Assembly: GCA_022410635.1 (NCBI GenBank)
Contig: JAJVDF010000165.1
Coordinates: 1,996,367-2,060,366 of the forward strand
DNA length: 64,000 nucleotides
Reading direction: 5' to 3'
Source: Tretioscincus oriximinensis
Lineage: Eukaryota; Chordata; Lepidosauria; Squamata; Gymnophthalmidae
Shown one piece after another: positions 1 to 11,859 of this stretch (position 1 is its first letter; each line of letters starts with the position of its first letter). The notes beneath the pieces were generated by a model. That model was not told the DNA's origin, did not search any database, and saw only the letters and a list, made by a program, of their open reading frames with translations. The position numbers were made by a program, and so were the translations under genes.

Positions 1-36
1 TTGAAATCTAGTTGGGTATAAGTCAGGATTAATAGA

Positions 37-181
37 TAAAACCTGGGACAGAAGTTTGCCCCGTTAATGGGGGTGAAAAAAAGTGATTTTCATCCCAGGT
101 GAATCAGGCATTTGAAGCTGCACCTGGTGAAAACTCTCTTCTGTAGTTACTAAAAGTATAAACTTCTGTCCTGGGATTTTA
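37..181. mobile_element. Short inverted-repeat element (MITE-like), old copy
   Basis: The left arm (38-57, around CCTGGGACAGAAGTTT) is repeated in inverted orientation at 160-180, giving a unit of about 145 bp. A diverged relative is at 46803-46943, with the same order of landmarks: GGGCAGGAGTTTG, TTAATGGGTAAAA, CACTTGGT, then the closing arm. No clear target duplication is visible. Seen directly: inverted ends and two copies. Inferred: a non-autonomous DNA element. Superfamily unknown. Confidence 0.5.
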
Positions 182-182
182 C

Positions 183-960
183 TTGGTAAATCTAATAGAA
201 GTAGACTTTGCAGTTGAAGTTATTATTATTACATTTCCAATTTGTATTTTTGTAGAAGTTTAAGGAACTTTCTTATGGTTTAAGATGAGGCAAGAATAGC
301 AAGACTTCGTCTGTGGCTTTGATCCTGTGCATTGTCCTGTTCATTACTCTCATTTTTAGAGTATCTTTCCTTTTTTTCTTATTGTAGTAATGATGACTTT
401 TTGCTGAATAAGGAATAAGTTATAAGTTTGAACCAACATCTCATTTGGACCTACATCAGTCTTTCTCCATTTGGCATATTCATAGAAGCTGATAGCAGTT
501 GGAGTCTAACAACATCTGGAGGACCCAAAGCTGATCTAGCTAATTATGACACAAAGCCAATTCTTCAAACTTTACCAAAAAAAAGAAACATTTCAAGGAG
601 TTTGTAGTTGAACTTAACCCCTATTATTTGAGCAAGAGTTCTTAAAAGAGATGGGGATGAAGCATCAAATGAGAGTTTGGTTCACATCAAGTTGTGTCCT
701 GACACCCTCAAGACGCCACAGCGGGTGTGCTGCATATATTCGAATAGTCCAAAACCAGTTCTACCAGTATTTCAGTCAAAGTGACCATTTTGACTGGATT
801 ACATTGCATCCTATGTGGATACAACATTTTTGTAGGCTGTAAGCCTTAGGGTAAGGCTCCTAAGTAACAACTCCAGTGCAAATTAAATAAATGCAAAGAA
901 GAATAAGCTTTGGAATTTCCAAAGAGTTTATGTTTGAATGGAAATAAACATATAAATTCC
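183..960. other. AT-rich stretch, nothing recognised
   Basis: No splice-bounded exon, RNA gene or repeat family could be supported. The 63-codon frame at 651-842 has no visible protein features and is probably fortuitous. Confidence 0.5.
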
Positions 961-966
961 ATTTTT

Positions 967-1297
967 CAAGAAGAAGAAAGAAGAAAGAAGAAAAAAGAAA
1001 AAAGAAGCTCAGCTTTTTATACCCCGCTTTTCTTACCTTTCAAAGGGACTCAAAGTGGCTTACAAAGGTATTTTGCCCAAAGGCTTACGTTCTGTCTTCC
1101 CCACCAGGCTTTGGTGGATCCCATGTATCTACTTGCAGTCAGTTGCAATTTCTTGCAATTCATGCTTTCAAATAGCTGGGTTGGCTAGAGCTACAGGCTA
1201 GTAGAAGGTGCTCACCCCTCCCCACATCCGACACAGGGCTTCGAAACCCCATCTCCCAGGTGAGAGACCGTTTCCTTAGCGACTGAGCCATTTGTGC
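967..1297 (-). mobile_element. tRNA-derived SINE, family 1
   Basis: Read on the minus strand it starts with an A-box-like TGGCTCAGTCGCTAAGG and a B-box-like GGTTTCGAAGCC about 35 bp later. A body of about 200 bp shared with three other copies in the window (28573, 45065, 60430) follows. It ends in CGGGGTATAAAAAG and a GAA-rich tail. The Pol III boxes near the 5' end and the shared body support a SINE. The 5' end is taken just before the A box. Confidence 0.8.
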
Positions 1298-1299
1298 TT

Positions 1300-1904
1300 C
1301 TCTAAGGCATTTTTGAAATGCTCCTTTGGCTACATGTGAATGCAGCCTCATTCTTGTTTTCAGAAATGAAATTGCTTGGTACTTCATTAATTTCTCCCAG
1401 TTTCCTCCCCTCAAATATATGCCAAGTAACAGCTTATGTGTTTTTTTCTAGTATTATTTGTGGGTTCTGATGTCTCATGCTTTTACTTTCTATGGCTTAT
1501 TTTAAAATTACAGTTCTTTGGGTTGTGGTTGGAGATAATGTCTAGAATTTTAAAAACTAAGAAATCATCTGCACGTGCCTGACAAGGTTTGGGCTTTAGT
1601 GCTGAAACATCCACCCCACCCTTACCTTATGAAACCGAGTGAGAAACTTCTGCAGTTCAGGGGCCTGGAATGATCTCATGTGGTTATCAGCAAGTGATAA
1701 AAAATATCCCTAAGAAGTAATGATGTTCTAATATCAGTTTTTTGAAGCACAAACTACAGCAGAGACTCATTCTCTCCAACACAACTTTACTACAGAAATT
1801 CCTGAACAGTCCCAGTACCTGTTATCTAGAATGTGTATATATAACACATATCTACAACTGTAGGATAATGTTGTGCACTGACATGCATTCATGCATCAGA
1901 AAAG
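1300..1904. other. AT-rich stretch, nothing recognised
   Basis: No gene or repeat could be supported here. Confidence 0.45.
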
Positions 1905-2062
1905 TTGCCTTTTATACTCTGCTTTTTTATCCTGAAGGGAATCAAAGTAACTTACATAACCTTCTGTTCTTCTCATCACAGCAGACACCTTGTGAAGTAA
2001 ATGTGACTAAGAAAGCTCCAAAGAACTGTGTCTAGCCCAGGGTCACGCAGCTGATCATCCAT
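1905..2062 (-). mobile_element. SINE fragment, family 2 (partial)
   Basis: It holds the CACAGCAGACACCTTGTGAAG block and the TAGCCCAGGGTCACGCAGCTG block, also found at 25466-25718 and 46375-46520. The tRNA-like head is missing, so this is a truncated 3' piece. Confidence 0.6.
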
Positions 2063-2064
2063 CA

Positions 2065-3430
2065 ACATGCATCTCAGCTGTGATTAAGGAAAGAGGAGTT
2101 ATAATGGCATGCATTGGATAACAGGTCCCTAAACTGTCGGGACTTCTGGGGAATCGGGTGAAGTTATCAAAACAGAACAAAGACAGTCAAGTAAAATTTT
2201 GAGGTCTGGGATGCTTCCAGATTTTGCCTCTAATCTACCTCATTCCTCTCCTATAGAATGTATGCAATGTCCCCCCACATCATCCTTGGAAACCATCCCA
2301 AATAAATAAACATAAATTCAACCTAATTCTTTGTTCTGAACATCTTAGGATGATGGAAAATGGAACTGTGAGCAATTGAATTCAAATGGATGAGTGTATA
2401 AAACAAAAGAAAATAAATCATTAACTGTCTAAGGGAAGCTTCCATTTTCGGTGATCCTTGCTTAACTTAGGGTTATCAGATCACCACAAAACTGGAAAAC
2501 AGACCATAATTATTAAAAAGTAAAGACAAAAGCAGGGCTGAAATTTTTAAAAGAAGCTCAGTCTCATGGAAGCTGTAGCCTTCTCTCATGAGCTCTCCCA
2601 AGGTATCCCCCCTTCAAAAAAGGCAGACAAAGATATCAAAATATGGCCCTGTCCTGCTAAATGTTGATATTTGATAACCTCATGTGACTACAGAAATGAT
2701 CTTCTCACACTAGCATTAATGATTTATTAACAAAAAGTAAGCATTTCTTTCTCTTCTTTGATTTACACTAAATCCATTTCAATTCTATATACATGTTTAT
2801 GTTGGCTTACATCTTTAACTTGACATGTTTTAGCATCTTAAAGATCAACTTCAGAGAGAAGCGAGTTTATTGTGTTCATGGGCTTGTTTTTATAAAAAGA
2901 AAATATATAATGTGAAGACCAGTGCTTAAATTCTCTCTGGCTGATTTTAACAAATGATGGTTAGTTTAGAAGTGATTATGAAAATATAAAAAGCAAAGGC
3001 TGCTTTTGCACGTAGCAAAAGAAGCAACTTAAAAATCCCTTAGAGGCAGCAACATATGAGTTGTAATCCATGTTCTCTAGCCACAAGTGTTCATGAGAAA
3101 GGGGATCTCCTGGCTAGAGTCCTTAGTAAAATATAATTCGGTTTATTTATTGTCTTCAATGAGTCATAAAGAAAACTATTTACTAAACACAATGTAAATC
3201 TGGACACAGTAATAAAATTTCATTGTTGTTGGTTTGGCAAATTAGCCCAAACGTCCATTTTTACATTGTACTTTTACATTGAGTTTTATTAGCATAATAA
3301 ATTTAGATATGAGAGGTGGCTCAGTTCAGATTCAGTCAAACCACCTCAGCTGTCTAACAAGCAGAGAATTGCATGAAGATCTAGGAATGATCCACCCCTT
3401 TATCATAACATGTTTTTCCTTTTGCTCTTC
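2065..3430. other. AT-rich intergenic or intronic sequence
   Basis: No exon, RNA gene or repeat copy is supported. Long A/T tracts and many stops occur in all frames. Confidence 0.45.
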
Positions 3431-3444
3431 CTTATGTCAAACAG

Positions 3445-3653
3445 AGAAATAGCCGTGTTAATCCAGTAGTAAGTCCAGCAAAGGGGCCAGTAGCACGTAG
3501 AGACTAATAGGAGAAAAGTGAGTGGCATAAGCTTTCATAGACACTTGTCTACTTCTTCAGATGCATCCGAAGAACTAGACTTGTCTACGAAAGTTTATGC
3601 TATCCACTTTTCTCCTGTTAGTCTCTAAGTGCTACTGGCCCCTTTGCTGGACC
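3445..3653. mobile_element. Foldback element with 12-bp direct flanks
   Basis: The two arms are inverted copies of one another. One runs AGTCCAGCAAAGGGGCCAGT... to CTTCTTCAGATGC; the other runs GAAGAACTAGACTTGTCTACG... to CCCCTTTGCTGGAC. A perfect 12-bp direct repeat (TATGTCAAACAG, 3433-3444 and 3654-3665) flanks the unit and looks like a target duplication. Related copies are at 6358, 24798, 24895, 29972 and 38944. Confidence 0.75.
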
Positions 3654-3669
3654 TATGTCAAACAGTTTT

Positions 3670-6095
3670 TTGATGTTTTTTGATGTTTCAGACCACTTTC
3701 CCCATTTTTGCCTAACTTGGTGCAGTGCAAAACCGAGGCCTTGTTCAGAGGTTCGTGATGTGTGTGTGTGTGAGCACTCAAGTTGGAGTGTCCAGATGAC
3801 ACTGTTAAACCTCCCCAGAAACCAGCATAACATATCTATTAAGTTCAGAGCAGAATTTTTCTACGCAGAAACAGTCCCATTCCATTAACTCAGATTGCTG
3901 TGATCCCATCACGACGAATGGATGGGTTAAATCCAGGATTAATTTTAAATCCAGCTTTACCCATTCACACCTTTGCCTCAAGTACTTCTCACAGGCTGTG
4001 TTACCGGAACTAGCATTCTAGAGTTTTGTAGCTCTGTGAACCTGTGTATGCTCTTCTCCCACTCCTTGTAGTCTGAATTCCTGTACACGTCTTGGAAAAT
4101 CTTGTCTTTTCATGTACTTTGAAGGAAGAGAAAAACCTGCTCTGAGAGCAGCTTGAAATTGCTCTCAGGAAAATCCAGGGCAACAGAGCGCTTTTGCAAA
4201 AGGATTACTGAAACTCCTGAGCACATGAGGTGAAATCTTCCTGATACAACTATCGTTGTGATAGGAAAACCTCATCTGAGGGTGGTGGTGGTCATATTGC
4301 AACAAATTCCAGAAGCTAAATCAAAGAGTTTTCACATACATATGAAGATGAATGTAGCACTACTGAAGAGGTAGTAATCATTGTGTAGCTGAACCCTTGG
4401 TTGGGTTATTCTTACAGAGTTAATCTGATACTTTGAAGAAGCCCACACATTGAATATGTGTGTAGTACAAAGCCATCTATTTTCCCAATACCTGATTCAA
4501 TTGCTTCAGTACTGGAATCAGTACATAGTAATATCAGCTAGCAGCTAGAGTACATTTCCAAGTAATAGGCATGAATGGTTGGCTCAAATGGACAAAGTGT
4601 GCAAATTCTACCTCACCCTGTACCTCAAGTAGGACGCAGCACCATTGTGGTTCCATGAGAGTTACACAAAGGCAGAAGGTCTGCGTGCCTTTGCAAACTT
4701 GTGACGTCAAGGATGTGCCAGAATATGTAGACCACACAGTCCTGCTCTCGCTTAGCAACAACAAAGCACACGTACCCATTAGAGCATTTTAGCAGCAGTG
4801 TAGCAGTAAGAAAGATGATAGAATGTCCTCTATGCTGCTTGTGTTGGACTTATCTTTTGTGTTTTCCTTTGGCCACATAACGTGAAGTCATGATGCACCT
4901 ACTTTATGACATTATGATGGACTGCATTAAAAATCTTAGTTAAGATGGGAAAGGAGGAGATGTAAGTATCCTCTTGTTCATAAAACTTGGTGTCGGCAGC
5001 AGCAACCCCCCAATATCTGACTCTGTGAATCAGAAATGTGGGTGAGGGAATGAAGAACAACAGTGTGACTTAAATCATCGTTTTAACTCATCCAAATCAG
5101 GAAACTCTCAGATATACAAGAAGCCATATTTAATCATGTAATTCTCTACTTTCTCTACCTATGTACAGTAGTTTCAATCTCTGACAACAATCTTGAATGT
5201 AAATTGCAGTGTACAGGCCAAGACATCTGGTGGACCTCATGTTAGGAGTTCCTTGTTGTTCTGTCTGAGGATAATGTATATTCAACATAACTGGTAAAGA
5301 TATAATTTTATATCCATTCCTTCCTTTGTGGTGATATCCTTAAGTCTGGATTCTGCCAGACAGCAAAAAAAAAAAAAAAGGCGGGGGGGGAGAGAGACTG
5401 TATATATTAGCTAATACACAAACAGTTTCATGGTGTGCTATATTCAGTAACATATATTTTACTGGGGATATATTTTCTTGTTTTATTATTTTATATCCCA
5501 ACAGCATGAAGTAATCAGAATAAATGTGCTCTAAGAGCCAGAGTCTAAATTAATCAAATGGTTTCCCCCCACAGCTAGAGGAAGTGGTTTCTATACTTTT
5601 ATAAAGCTGTTTGTTTTTCACTCATCTATTTCTGCTATTGAGAAATACACTCATTTCTGCTACTCCGGAGTCCTTACTATTTTTCAGATTCAGCTGCTTT
5701 CTTGAAAGCAGTATTTGAAGAGGAAATAGGAATCCCCCGCCTTTTACAAAAAATGTTTTGGGAAAAATCTATGAAAATGTCAGGTCACAGAGTTTGTGTG
5801 TCAAAATCTATACCACATGAAAACGGGTTAAAATTCCAAGGTTGTGGTTGGTCATTTTCAGTATTGCTCCTCTTTGAAAAATGTATTCAGAAGGCAAGGA
5901 TTTGGGTTTTCAGCTAGTAAAACAGAGAATAATGGAGGTGGGGGGAATAGTCTTATTTTCCTGCTTGAAAGAGAAAGGTTAGAACAGTGTATATTACAAG
6001 GATGTTTGGAGTTGTAAGAATTGTACAGCTGGGCAGCAGAAAGATCTAGCAGGCAATGGACTGTCCTTCAGAAAGTGGAAATTTCAGCTTGTCAA
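3670..6095. other. Intergenic or intronic sequence with simple repeats
   Basis: It holds a short TG run near 3758-3772 and an A15/G8 run near 5366-5390. No gene is supported. The 73- to 81-codon frames on opposite strands at 4534-4792 overlap each other and look fortuitous. Confidence 0.45.
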
Positions 6096-6099
6096 TTGC

Positions 6100-6182
6100 C
6101 TCTTATCAATTGTCAGTTATTCCCTGCTCTATTCTCAAAGGTCTCAGGGCAGCTAACAAAAAAACAAAAACAAAATACAAAC
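6100..6182 (-). mobile_element. SINE/LINE 3' tail fragment (CCTGAGACC type)
   Basis: Reverse-complement reading gives GCTGCCCTGAGACCTTTGAG, preceded by an A-rich tail on the plus strand. The same block occurs at 29078-29160 and 57170-57245, next to A- or ATAA-rich tails. Confidence 0.5.
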
Positions 6183-6355
6183 TTTACTATCAGCCATTGC
6201 CTCTTGCTGCTGCAGGAACTTCTTCACATGAGAGGATTAGTATCTCCCATTTAGCTGTTTTTCTAACCTGGAGTTCATCACCTTATCATTTTTGCATATG
6301 CTTTGTCATCTCCCATACACAGTTTCCTATAAATACCTATTCGTGACATTAGTCC

Positions 6356-6430
6356 CTCAGCATCTGAAGAAATAGATGCGTCTATGAAAGCTTATGCCAC
6401 CTACTTTTCTACTGTTAGCCTCTTTGCTAC
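6356..6430 (+). mobile_element. Foldback-family fragment
   Basis: One arm of the element described at 3445: GCATCTGAAGAAATAGATGC, then GAAAGCTTATGCCACCTACTT and GTTAGCCTCTTTGCTA. The second arm and flanking duplication are not seen. Confidence 0.65.
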
Positions 6431-6431
6431 A

Positions 6432-8448
6432 AAATTGGAATAAACATCTGAAGGTGGAAAAGAAAACAGCATTTCTTTATAGAAGCCAGTTTAAAGAGGT
6501 GCCTTTTCAAAAATATTCTAAAAAAATACAGTAATAGTGACTGATGCACCTTGAAGGGGAAGGCTATTCCATAGTCTGGGACAACCACCGAGAAGGCCCT
6601 GTATCTATGCAGATTTTTTATATATATATATAGGAAAGTGGCTTGTCATCCTTCCTCTCTGGAGAGATGCTGTGGAATTGAATCTTTGACCCTCTGATTT
6701 CACATCAGTGTCATTACAGTAGCTGTAGCCCCATCTCTAGACTCTTCATTTGTGATGGTATTTATTGAAAGATGGACTGAGATTAGTTGAGGATGGTGTA
6801 GATGCCATTTGGAGATCCCAACATGATGATTCTATGGCATACTTCCAAGGGCTGCAGCTTCACAACAGAGAACTGGTATTACTAAAAGACCCTTGATCGT
6901 TGGTTGGCAAACATGTCCGCCTTTCAGATGCAATTATTCCCTAAAAGCTGTCCTGCATGCAAGGTATAAAAAATGATCTGTGGGCAGTTTGTGCTCTCTT
7001 TTGGCCCTGTTGCTGTTTCGGAGATGATTTGCTATGGGCAGCTTCTGAGTGGTACAGTTATCCATGGGACCAAAAATGGTTTCCAGTCTAGTGTCTAAAC
7101 AATAAAGTAGCTATGGAGCACTCATTCTGTAGCTTTGACCTTTTGAAGGCCAGAAATTGCACCTCCCATCCCTGAGACATCTCATAGGCTATATCTCATC
7201 CCTCTGAGATATAGTCTACGAGATGCTTCATAAAAAGGATTGGAGAAACGAATCCTTGTACTTACAGCACCACAGTTCTGTGATTCTGAGGAAGAAAATG
7301 AACACAGTGTTCATAAGGACACATGGGAGTGAGTTGACTACCCTCCTTCTGCAGACTAAAAACCGCTTTCCATTTCCCTTTTTGAGATCACTATGTCAGC
7401 AGCACAGAGGGGACGTGAAAAGTCTGGCAAAACAAGCCTTTACCATGGGAATTTTTTTATCATTTAGCTCACAGATGAAACAAATGAAACAGACTCCACT
7501 CCCCACCACCCCCAGGGATAGCAGCCGAGTTGGCAGTAGAAGCTGCCGTCTTTGTCTGCAAATGTAAATCAGCTGCAGCAGCAGGGAAAGCAAAGGAATC
7601 AATTGCATCTTGAACTGCACAGCAGCTCCCAGCTTCTGAGCATGAACTTTCCCTTTATATCGAATGCACTGAGCCTCTCTCCTCCCAGCGTCGGCTATGG
7701 AGCTGTAACACTTTCAAGCAGTGCTAGCAAAAATCACCCTTTGTACCCAGGGACCCCAAGCCAAGGCTCCTCCTCCTCAGTTATTCTAACTCAGAAACTG
7801 AAAACTTGCCTGCCTGACTAGACGAAGCAGCCACCAGGCAACAGCTGAGAAACTTCTTCGAAAGGAGGAAAGAGTTCTGCTCATGCTTTTGGAATGACAA
7901 GTCTGAAAAAAAGATATATATATTTTAATCTGTCCTGGACTTGAAAAAAGTTATTTTCAGCAAGTCTTCATTATACCTTGACCAGAGTCACAACACATTA
8001 AGCTATTTAAATGTATGATGAGATAAAAACATGAACTCTTTATACATTCGCTATGCTAAATCTGCATCAATAAATCCAGATTTGCTTAATCCAGATTAGC
8101 TGTAGCAATGTGCATCTGCATTAAGCTGGTTGGGCTACAGTACAGATTCAGTGCACGCTCCTTGTGTCTACTCGTGCTCGGTCAGATCTGGTCTACATGT
8201 GGATTCTCCACTGCTTAATTCAAAATAAACACCACGGATAGAAATCTAGTCTGTGGACATGGATATACTTGCTGCAGACCCTTTTGCATTGCTGAATGTT
8301 GCCATGCTGGACAAGCAAGTCGATCAATGAATGCATGCATTTTGGACACCATGTGAAAGATCCCCAGTGCATAGTAGTTATTTTTTATATGGGTGTGCAA
8401 ACTGTTTTGAATAATCCGCATAGAAATCTTGCATTATAAAACCAATTC
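6432..8448. other. Unassigned stretch with a GC-richer island
   Basis: A TA run lies at about 6619-6632. Positions 7480-7880 are richer in G+C than their surroundings and carry an 89-codon frame (7552-7821) that is Ser/Gln/Leu-rich. No acceptor, donor or homologous repeat could be tied to it. It could be an exon, a 5' untranslated region or a conserved non-coding element; I cannot decide. Confidence 0.4.
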
Positions 8449-8451
8449 TGA

Positions 8452-9270
8452 AATCTTGGGGTGTTAGTGGACAATTCAATGAAAATGTCAACCCAGTGTG
8501 CAGCAGCAGCAAAAAAGGCAAATTCCATGTTGGGGATAATTAGGAAAGGAATCGAAAATAAGTCAGCAAATGTTGTTTTGCCTCTTTATAAATCTGTGGT
8601 GAGGCCACATTTGGAATACTGTGTTCAATTCCGGTCACCACATCTCAAGAGGGATATTTTGGAACTGGAGAAGGTGCAGAAAAGGGCAACAAAAATGATC
8701 GAGGGTCTGGAGCACCTCCCTTACGAAGCAAGGCTGCAACGTCTGGGCCTCTTCAGCCTTGAAAGGAGACGTTTGAGGGGTGATCTGATTGAAGTGTACA
8801 AAATCATGCATGGGATCGACAGAGTGAATAGAGAAAAAATGTTTTCTCTATCACACAACACAAGGACCAGAGGGCACTCCTTAAAACTGTTGGGTAGAAA
8901 AGTGAGAACAGACAAAGGAAAGTATTTTTTCACCCAGAGGGTCATCGGCCTGTGGAATTTACTTCCTGAAGAGGTGGTGGTAGCTAACAGCTTGGATAGT
9001 TTCAAGATAGGACTAGACAGGTTTATGGACACTAAGGGTCTAAATGGATACTAAGATAGTTGTCTGGATGTAGCCTCCGGGATGGAGCAACAGGCAGGAC
9101 TCTTGAAATACCATTTGCAGGGAGTCACAAACAGGAGCAGCATATTTTGCTTTCCTCTGTTTGGACTGCCCAGGTGCATCTGGTGGGCCTCTGTGTGACA
9201 CAGAATGCTGGACTCGATGGGCTGTGGCCTGATCCAGTATGGCTCTTCTTATGTTCTTATGTTCTTATCT
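8452..9270 (+). mobile_element. CR1-clade LINE, 5'-truncated 3' end of ORF2 plus tail
   Basis: An open frame of 197 codons (8461-9054) holds the C-terminal part of a CR1-type reverse transcriptase ORF, with landmarks LGVLVDNSMKMSTQCA, VRPHLEYCVQF, EKVQKRATKMIEGLEHL, RTRGHSLKLLGRKVR, FFTQRVIGLWNLLPEEVV and LDRFMDTKG. The catalytic RT core is missing. A 3' UTR of about 215 bp ends in repeats of TTCTTATG, the usual style of CR1 3' ends. This is a dead, 5'-truncated insertion with an accidentally open frame. Confidence 0.9.
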
Positions 9271-9274
9271 GGCA

Positions 9275-11190
9275 ACACAAATCTTTACATTCTGCATAAA
9301 ACCTGTGAAGTGCAGTGTTGACCTGAGTAGTATTTATGAAATTTGAGTGTCTATGTGATGGATGATTAAATGGATTTTCCTGCTCTACCTCTGAAGTACT
9401 TTTATTAAAATAGTTGAAAGAGGAATATAACCAAATATGTCTGAAAATGGCAGAATGTGCTAATTGTCTAAGATTTTGCCTGGATTGCTACACTCCATCT
9501 GATCATAGAGTGGAGTAAAATAGAAGGGCTCTTTTCCTCTAAAACCCAGTTGTATGCAATCTCTTACTTAGTGGGAGTCTTGGGTATTAATTGGGTATTA
9601 GATTCCACTTACCTTATTGCTGTGAATTGGGCAAGAATGACTTCATTGACCTTGAATTGGCCACACTTTTGTTCTGAGAAAATAAACAGGAAGTTTCACT
9701 TCAGGATGTCTTCTCTTAGGTTTTAACTGAAATCTATGAAGTTGATTGCCTGTGATCACTGTGCTCCCATTAAAACCTGATCCCTGGGGTTCCTTGCTGT
9801 TTNCCTTTAAATTCTGTCGCTTTATACTTAAGGCCAGCCTAGAACTTGACAAACCTTCAGTATGGTGTTACTTATGGATTCCTGGATGGCACTCCTCTTT
9901 TTTGTCCTCATGAATGTGTTAACCCTAACCCTGGCACATCATTTCTAATCATTAACTGGCCTCAGAAATCTCAGGGTTATTCTATATAGGTCAATAAACT
10001 GGACCAGCAGGTGTACTAGGAGCCTTAATTCTGCATCCTAGGGTGAGGTCAATTCCTGGTCCTATTTGCACCAGTGTATAGAAGGAATGCGTGAAATATG
10101 TTTCCTAGTCTGGTATATTGGCAGATGCAGAATCACCAAAGGTTCAGTACTATTTCCACCCCCATCTAGGTCTATTGCTTGGGCTTTTGACAGCAAATAG
10201 TTTAAGCAGACACCTAATGTTGGACTCAGACTACAAGACTCATTTACTGAGATCTGCCAGCACAGAGGCTATAGGCCAGATTGTATTTAGATCTTTATCC
10301 TATCTTCACAGAACAGCCTATACAGCCGTCTCTTGCTGTGGAAAAAAGTGACATCTAAGAATGAGGAAAAGTGATTTCAGATGTCACATTACATCACCTA
10401 TAGTCTAGTTCCCCCCCTCTCTGTTTCCATTTCAGAAAACAACAAAAGGCCAAAATCTTTAAAATTTACTCTGCATTTTCATGCAAGGGGAAAAGGGTCA
10501 GTAAGAATATAAAATGAACCCAGTCAAAAGTTTTACCATGTTTTCTTTTTTTACCTGTTAGAACAGAACATAAATTGGCACCCATATTAAACTTACAGCC
10601 ACACCATCTTCTAGGCAGTCATGCAATCATTGAAATTGTGCCAACCTTTCCATTATAGCTACTACTCTCTCTTCCCATTTTCAAGAGTCTGCATGTTGGC
10701 TACAAAAAATATGCTCCAGACTGAAAATTTGGCATAGAAAAGTCCCATTTTAGGTGGGGATTTCTTTCTTTTTATGGGGGATAATAATGAATCAAATTCT
10801 GATGGCATTTTTTTAAAAAAGAAAGCAAGTCAAAAGAAAAACGGATAAATAGCATATGGTTTATTTTTTTGCCAATTTGCACAAAAAGCATGAATTTAGT
10901 GGGTAAACATTCCCTGGTGTACTGATGTATTTGTTAAATTTCCGACGTCTGCATATAGAAGCTCTGCCTTAAAAAAAAAAGATCAGTTTTGTACATTGTT
11001 GAAAGCTGACTGGGCTGAAATAACCGTGAGGCCATTAATACAATAGCATAGTGTTTTGGGGAAATCAGAATTCCCCTAAGCAAACCTTTCCTATCCTATG
11101 CATAATTATGTATGCTTCAGTAAGGTCATACTGGAACTGTGTCTTTCCATAATGAAGAACCTTAGACATTGCAATCTGATTTCACAAGAG
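9275..11190. other. AT-rich stretch, one assembly N
   Basis: A single N lies at 9803 and an A10 run at about 10971-10980. No exon or repeat family was supported. Confidence 0.45.
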
Positions 11191-11439
11191 AGATATTCTA
11201 GCTTTTTCATTAGCCAGCTTGCACTTTTCTGCATTTTTCCAATGACACAATATCCTTTCTGAACTGGGGTTTGGAGTGTTTACCCCGTCCTCTTGGGGGA
11301 TGGGGGCATAAGTTCCCCATTTTTTGCTGAGGAAAAAAATAGAAAAAAATCAACTGCTCCACCACTAGGGGGCTCTGGTAACCAAGGCCGGCTCCTGAAG
11401 GCACCCTTCCCTCAGTGAAAAATAAAAAAAAAAAATACA

Positions 11440-11577
11440 AATTTCTCATGCACTTCAAAAAATTCTCATGCACTTCAAAAATTTTTCAGAAGCTTCGCAA
11501 ATTTATCAGGCGGGGATTTCGGAGAGCATGAATATTAATTGCCCCAGTTTTGGCCTCAGAAAATCTGGTCAGTCTAG
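11440..11577 (-). mobile_element. End fragment of the CTGACCAGA-terminus element
   Basis: The reverse complement begins TAGACTGACCAGATTTTCTG and continues with AATTAATATTCATGC and direct repeats of TGAAGTGCATGAGAA. It matches the left 180 bp of the larger element at 16867-17939. The inner boundary is uncertain. Confidence 0.6.
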
Positions 11578-11642
11578 AACTGGGGTATCCAGAACTGTAG
11601 TCAATATTCCACTATCTACTATCCACTATCACCAGTCTACTA

Positions 11643-11848
11643 TAGGCTGACCAGATGACCCCCTTTTGGGGGGGTTTGAAAACCCGGTTTTGGGATGCAT
11701 CCCATTTTTTTCTGAGGAATTTTTTTTCCAAAAAAGGTTTTTGTTGAGGATTTTTTTTTAAAAAAAAAATTCCTCAGAAAAAAACGGGAAGCACCCCAAA
11801 ATCAGGTTTCAACCCCCCCTCCCCAAAAGGGGTCATCTGGTCAGCCTA
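11643..11848. mobile_element. Palindromic hAT-like MITE with 8-bp target duplication
   Basis: It starts TAGGCTGACCAGATGACCCC and ends with the exact inverse, GGGGTCATCTGGTCAGCCTA. The two arms (about 95 bp) are nearly perfect inverse copies around a T/A-rich centre. An 8-bp direct repeat GTCTACTA flanks it at 11635-11642 and 11849-11856. Eight-bp duplications are typical of hAT-superfamily insertions. It has no coding capacity. Confidence 0.8.
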
Positions 11849-11859
11849 GTCTACTAGAT

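Noticed and set aside
967..1297. Functional tRNA gene from the A- and B-box sequences
   Set aside because: No cloverleaf with paired acceptor stem is present, and the boxes belong to a repeated SINE with a long non-tRNA body.
8721..9032. 103-codon antisense frame (and its twin at 26438-26749)
   Set aside because: It is the shadow of the CR1 ORF2 C-terminus on the opposite strand.
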